A program made the position numbers and the translations under genes. The notes under the pieces are model-generated. The model was not told the origin of the DNA and did not search any database. It worked only from the letters and a program-made list of their open reading frames with translations. A DNA stretch of 64,000 bases from Sinorhizobium americanum (GTDB taxonomy: Bacteria; Pseudomonadota; Alphaproteobacteria; Rhizobiales; Rhizobiaceae): positions 213,371 to 277,370 of the forward strand of contig NZ_LNQC01000077.1 of the NCBI RefSeq assembly GCF_001651855.1, written 5' to 3'. This document shows positions 60,263 to 64,000 of the stretch, in pieces (within the stretch, counting starts at the first letter, position 1; every line of letters begins with the position of its first letter).

Positions 60263-62167
60263 ATGCGCATACTCGGAAAATTCGCATATCTGCCGATGGC
60301 GGCCGCTGGAGTTCTGACAGCGACCATTGCCGGAAATGCGTTGGCCAATGACGAACTGAAGGCCCTTGCGGCCGACCCGAAGAACTGGGCGATGCCCACG
60401 GGCGACTATGCAAACACCCGCTTTTCGAAATTGAACCAGATCAACAAGGACAATGCCAAGGATCTTCAGGTCAAATGGACCTTCTCCACCGGCGTGTTGC
60501 GCGGCCATGAAGGTGGTCCGCTCGTGATCGGCGACGTTATGTACGTCCATACGCCGTTCCCGAACATTGTCTATGCATTGGATCTCAAGAACGACGGCAA
60601 GATCCTCTGGAAATACGAACCGAAGCAGGATCCGAGCGTCATTGCGATCATGTGCTGCGACACGGTCAACCGCGGACCGGCCTATGGTGACGGTAAGATC
60701 ATCCTGTACCAGGCCGACACGATGGTCACGGCGCTCGACGCCAAGACCGGCAAGGTCGCCTGGCAGGCACAGAATGGCGAGAAGATCGACGGAAGCCTGT
60801 CCGAATCCGGCACGTCCGCGCCCATGGTCGTCAAGGACAAGGTCATCGTCGGCGTGTCGGGTGCAGAATACGGTGTCCGCGGCCACCTCACTGCCTACAA
60901 TCTGAGCGATGGCAAGCGCGCCTGGCGGGCCTATTCGACGGGTCCTGATTCCGAGACGCTGATCGATCCGGAGAAGACAACCCATCTCGGCAAGCCGGTG
61001 GGCAAGGATTCCGGGATGAACACCTGGGAAGGCGAGCAGTGGAAGACCGGCGGCGGCACCACATGGGGCTGGTACGCCTATGACCCGGAACTCAACCTCA
61101 TCTACTATGGCACAGGCAATCCTTCGACCTGGAACCCCAACCAGCGACCCGGCGACAACCGTTGGTCGATGACGATCTTCGCGCGCGATGCCGATACGGG
61201 CATGGCCAAATGGGCCTATCAAATGACGCCGCATGACGAATGGGACTATGACGGCGTCAACGAAATGATCCTTGTCGACGACATGGAAATCATGGGCCAA
61301 CCGCGCGACGTGCTCGTGCATTTCGACCGCAACGGCTTCGGCTATACGCTCGACCGTGCAACGGGTGAGCTTCTGGTCGCCAAGAAATACGATCCGACGG
61401 TGAACTGGGCGACCGAGGTGGTGATGGACCCCAAGAGCGACCAGTACGGCCGTCCGCAGGTGGTGGACAAGTATTCCACCGAGCATAACGGCGAGGACTT
61501 CAACACCACCGGCGTCTGCCCGGCGGCGCTTGGCACGAAAGACCAGCAACCGGCAACCTATTCGCCAAAGACGAAATTGTTCTATGTGCCGACCAACCAT
61601 GTCTGCATGGACTACGAACCCTACCGGGTGAGCTACACGGCCGGTCAGGCCTATGTGGGGGCCACCGTGAACATGTACCCGACACCCAACAGCCATGGCG
61701 GCATGGGTAATTTCATCGCCTGGGACGCGGCCAAGGGCGAGATCGTCTGGTCGAAGCCGGAGCAGTTCTCAGTGTGGTCGGGTGCGCTTGCAACGGAAGG
61801 CGACGTCATCTTCTACGGCACGCTTGAAGGCTACATCAAGGCCGTGGATATGCAGGGAAATGAACTCTACAAGTTCAAGACTCCTTCCGGCATCATCGGC
61901 AACATCAACACCTTCGAGCACGGCGGCAAGCAGTATATTGCGGTGCTGTCGGGTGTCGGTGGTTGGGCAGGCATCGGCCTTGCCGGCGGCCTCTTGGCAG
62001 CCGAGGGTGCAGCAGCGTGGCAACAGGCGGTATCGGGTGAGAAAGCTCCGACGGACGAAAGCAAGAGCATCGCCACGGCAGGTTTGGGTGCGGTGGGCGG
62101 CTATGCCGCACTGGCCGAATACACCACGCTCGGCGGGCAACTGACGGTATTCGGTCTCCCGGATTGA
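60263..62167 (+). CDS. xoxF: Lanthanide-dependent methanol dehydrogenase XoxF
   Basis: The 634-residue exported PQQ quinoprotein oxidises methanol (and other short alcohols) in the periplasm. Signal peptide ends near NALAND. Propeller tryptophan-docking motifs recur. The vicinal disulfide is Cys131-Cys132 (IMCCDTVNRG). The active-site block HDEWDYDGVNE at 324-334 has the catalytic Asp328 plus Asp330, which is Ala in calcium MxaF and coordinates the lanthanide in XoxF. GGTTWGWYAYD and GNPSTWN complete the PQQ pocket. It is followed by xoxG and xoxJ. A GGGAGG ribosome site precedes ATG 60263. Confidence 0.96.
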   Translation: MRILGKFAYLPMAAAGVLTATIAGNALANDELKALAADPKNWAMPTGDYANTRFSKLNQINKDNAKDLQVKWTFSTGVLRGHEGGPLVIGDVMYVHTPFPNIVYALDLKNDGKILWKYEPKQDPSVIAIMCCDTVNRGPAYGDGKIILYQADTMVTALDAKTGKVAWQAQNGEKIDGSLSESGTSAPMVVKDKVIVGVSGAEYGVRGHLTAYNLSDGKRAWRAYSTGPDSETLIDPEKTTHLGKPVGKDSGMNTWEGEQWKTGGGTTWGWYAYDPELNLIYYGTGNPSTWNPNQRPGDNRWSMTIFARDADTGMAKWAYQMTPHDEWDYDGVNEMILVDDMEIMGQPRDVLVHFDRNGFGYTLDRATGELLVAKKYDPTVNWATEVVMDPKSDQYGRPQVVDKYSTEHNGEDFNTTGVCPAALGTKDQQPATYSPKTKLFYVPTNHVCMDYEPYRVSYTAGQAYVGATVNMYPTPNSHGGMGNFIAWDAAKGEIVWSKPEQFSVWSGALATEGDVIFYGTLEGYIKAVDMQGNELYKFKTPSGIIGNINTFEHGGKQYIAVLSGVGGWAGIGLAGGLLAAEGAAAWQQAVSGEKAPTDESKSIATAGLGAVGGYAALAEYTTLGGQLTVFGLPD

Positions 62168-62291
62168 TAAGCCGGCAAGCGCCTGCCCAGACGAGAGCCC
62201 GTATCAGCAGAGACTGCCGGGCTCTCGATTTCACCGACTGAATCTCAAGCCCTCAGCCATGGTCGATGGCGGTTGGAAGACGAGGTCATGC

Positions 62292-62813
62292 ATGTCATCA
62301 CGCTTCATCAGTTCGGCGCTTGCCGTCGTTCTCCTGCTGATTGCAACTGACGCCGCCCGAGCTGAGGACAGCAAGGAAAAGGCGGCCAGCGCGTCAGAGG
62401 AAGACGGCAAGCATTTCGACGCTGACGGCAATCCCACCTTCAAGATCGAGAACGGCGTCGTGGATTGGTACACCTTCAACGGATATCGCCGCTATCACGC
62501 CGATTGTCATGTCTGCCACGGGCCGGACGGCGAAGGCTCCTCCTATGCGCCGGCTCTCGCCAAAACCATGATCAACCTCGATTACGGGACCTTCCTGTCG
62601 ATCGTCGCCGAAGGACGCAAGAGCGTCGTCGGCGGCAAGGAGGTTGTCATGCCGGCGTTCGGCGAAAACAAAAACGTCTATTGCTACCTCGATGACATCT
62701 ACATCTACCTGCGCGCCCGCGCTGTCGGCGCTGCGCCCCGTGGTCGTCCGCCCAAGAAGGCCGACAAGCCGGAGGCGGCTACCGCCTATGAAGCGTCCTG
62801 CATGGGGGGATGA
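62292..62813 (+). CDS. xoxG: Cytochrome c XoxG, electron acceptor of XoxF
   Basis: The 173-residue exported c-type cytochrome has a signal peptide (SALAVVLLLIATDAARA) and a haem site CHVCH at residues 72-76. The axial Met is likely in VVMPAFGENKNVYCYLDDIY. A Pro/Arg/Lys-rich tail ends at a CMGG. It accepts electrons from XoxF for the respiratory chain. The start at ATG 62292 is chosen for the signal peptide; the frame opens 33 bp earlier. xoxJ follows with 1 bp between stop and start. Confidence 0.92.
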   Translation: MSSRFISSALAVVLLLIATDAARAEDSKEKAASASEEDGKHFDADGNPTFKIENGVVDWYTFNGYRRYHADCHVCHGPDGEGSSYAPALAKTMINLDYGTFLSIVAEGRKSVVGGKEVVMPAFGENKNVYCYLDDIYIYLRARAVGAAPRGRPPKKADKPEAATAYEASCMGG

Positions 62814-62814
62814 G

Positions 62815-63675
62815 ATGGCACAGGGCATCCAGCCGACCTGCAGAACCTTCATTTCCCTGGTGGCGGCCGTGCTGATGCCATTGCAAGCGCATTCCCAGAG
62901 CGCCGGGCTCGGGGCCGCCGGCGAACTGGTCGACCCGGAGACGCTGCGGGTCTGCGCCGACCCCTCCAACATTCCCTTCTCCGACCAGAGCGGCGAGGGC
63001 TTCGAGAACAAGCTCGCCGAGATGGTCGCGGCCGCGACAGGACGAAGCTCGGTCGTCTATACGTGGTTTCCCTCGATCCCCGGTTTTGTCCGCAACACCC
63101 TCGGCGCCAATCGCTGCGACGTCATCATGGGTTACGCGCAAGGGGACGAACTCGTCCAGAACACCAATGCTTACTATCGCTCTTCCTATGTGCTGATCTA
63201 CAGGAAGGATGGCGATCTTTCCGGTGTCGAGACGCTGAGCGATCCGAGGCTTCTCGACAAGCGGATCGGCGTGGTCCACGCAACACCACCCTCCGCGAAT
63301 ATGGCGGCGGCAAAACTGATGCGCAAGGCAAAGGTCTATCCTCTCGTGGTCGACACGCGCAACGTGCCGTCGATGGCCGAGGTGATGATCCGGGACATTG
63401 TGGCAGGCGTGATTGATGCGGCCGTAGTCTGGGGACCGATGGCAGGGTATTATGCAAGCAAGTCGAAGGTCGACATGGCGATCGTGCCCCTGACCAGGGA
63501 GAAGGGTGGTTCACGCATGATCTATCGCATCACGATGGGCGTGCGGCCGTCGGACCAGCAATGGAAGCGCACGCTCAACACCTTCATCCGGGACAATCAG
63601 GCGGACATCAACAAACTCTTGCTCTCCTACGGTGTGCCGCTGCTCGATGAACAGGACGAGAGGATCACGCAGTGA
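62815..63675 (+). CDS. xoxJ: Periplasmic binding protein XoxJ (MxaJ-like)
   Basis: The 286-residue exported protein has a signal peptide (ISLVAAVLMPLQAHSQ) and a type 2 periplasmic-binding fold: LRVCADPSNIPFSDQSGEGFEN near residue 42 and TLGANRCDVIMGYAQGDELV. It belongs to the quinoprotein dehydrogenase-associated binding proteins and is believed to help activate XoxF by supplying or checking cofactor or metal. It starts at ATG 62815, one base after the xoxG stop (TGAGATG). Confidence 0.92.
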   Translation: MAQGIQPTCRTFISLVAAVLMPLQAHSQSAGLGAAGELVDPETLRVCADPSNIPFSDQSGEGFENKLAEMVAAATGRSSVVYTWFPSIPGFVRNTLGANRCDVIMGYAQGDELVQNTNAYYRSSYVLIYRKDGDLSGVETLSDPRLLDKRIGVVHATPPSANMAAAKLMRKAKVYPLVVDTRNVPSMAEVMIRDIVAGVIDAAVVWGPMAGYYASKSKVDMAIVPLTREKGGSRMIYRITMGVRPSDQQWKRTLNTFIRDNQADINKLLLSYGVPLLDEQDERITQ

Positions 63676-63772
63676 AGATGCCGTCACTTTGATGGCTGAG
63701 CTGGTTGCCGGTGGTCATCGGCAAGGATCAACTGCCGAGCGCTGGTAGGAGGGCTGCATCGGTCGGGGTGTA

Positions 63773-63801
63773 CTGACGAACCAGCCGAGCTCGATTATAA
63801 T
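63773..63801 (+). promoter_or_regulatory. Predicted promoter of flhA
   Basis: CTGACG (63773-63778), one base from TTGACG, and TATAAT (63796-63801) are separated by 17 bp, a good sigma-70 promoter. The start site would be near 63808, leaving a short leader with GGATGGAG before ATG 63821. It would let flhA be transcribed apart from xoxFGJ. Confidence 0.6.
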
Positions 63802-63820
63802 GTGCAAAGGGGATGGAGAC

Positions 63821-64000
63821 ATGGACGTACGCGCCGCTGTAGCCGTTCAGGCCGGCAAACCTCTGGAAGTGATGACCGTACAGCTCGAGGGTCCTCGGGC
63901 CGGCGAGGTGCTGATCGAAGTCAAGGCCACCGGCATCTGCCACACCGACGATTTCACCCTGTCGGGCGCCGACCCGGAAGGGCTGTTTCCGGCGATCCTC
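63821..64000 (+). CDS. flhA: S-(hydroxymethyl)glutathione dehydrogenase, N-terminal part
   Basis: The first 60 codons of a class III zinc alcohol dehydrogenase run off the right edge. The start is MDVRAAVAVQAGKPLEVMTV, and the catalytic zinc motif ATGICHTDDFTLSGADPEG lies near residue 40. This enzyme oxidises the glutathione adduct of formaldehyde, which is the product of XoxF. Its position after xoxJ supports that pathway. Symbol could also be frmA or adhC. Confidence 0.92.
   Translation, partial: MDVRAAVAVQAGKPLEVMTVQLEGPRAGEVLIEVKATGICHTDDFTLSGADPEGLFPAIL

Overview
The window is GC-rich alphaproteobacterial DNA. Its gene order and protein sequences point to a Sinorhizobium/Ensifer-type chromosome: dnaK-dnaJ, a DUF47-pit phosphate pair with a Pho box, recF-moeB, ilvE, cycM-kdsB-pheA, an SRP RNA followed by dnaX-ybaB-recR, a complete Tad/Cpa pilus locus, and a nucleoside salvage block. 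Rhizobial-type intergenic palindromes are scattered through it. The species assignment is an inference from remembered synteny and was not checked by a search.

Layout. 0-8 kb: dnaK end, dnaJ, a DUF1326/DUF2182 pair, pit and its DUF47 partner, recF, moeB. 8-16.5 kb: small stress or housekeeping genes (SRPBCC, BON, AEC permease), ilvE, cycM, kdsB, pheA, a 45-residue DUF1127 protein, a VOC protein, a WYL-type regulator, nudC and a HIT protein. 16.5-21 kb: ffs, dnaX, ybaB, recR and a lytic transglycosylase whose 5' end carries an inverted-repeat element. 21-32 kb: tadC, tadB, cpaF-E-D-C-B-A and pilA leftward, then a CpaC-N-like protein and two TadE-like proteins rightward. 32-42 kb: deoB, add, upp, an aspartic protease, then leftward cdd, purine nucleoside phosphorylase, deoA and a BmpA-less nucleoside-type ABC transporter. 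Between cdd and the transporter lies a 58-bp-period tandem of palindromes.

43-64 kb is the accessory-looking and most interesting part. It opens with a four-gene signalling operon: a c-haem Tll0287-like/DUF3365 protein, a hybrid histidine kinase, a DivK-like receiver, and a receiver-adenylate cyclase. Next come an MHS-type MFS permease and a six-gene ABC block of the kind associated with PQQ-dependent alcohol oxidation. That block resembles the lanthanide utilisation (lut) clusters of methylotrophs but has no TonB receptor in view. A second, NitT/TauT-type ABC transporter follows. The window ends with xoxF-xoxG-xoxJ and the start of a glutathione-dependent formaldehyde dehydrogenase (flhA).

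How it fits together. XoxF carries the extra Asp that marks lanthanide-dependent methanol dehydrogenases. Electrons would pass to the c-type cytochrome XoxG, and XoxJ is the usual periplasmic partner. The formaldehyde formed would enter the glutathione pathway through FlhA. The ABC blocks are candidates for handling the metal, cofactor or substrate, and the haem/kinase/cyclase operon is a candidate local sensor. PQQ synthesis genes and the remaining formaldehyde genes are not in the window. A direct repeat at the xoxF promoter shares a 10-bp core with the region upstream of the first ABC block, which hints at co-regulation.
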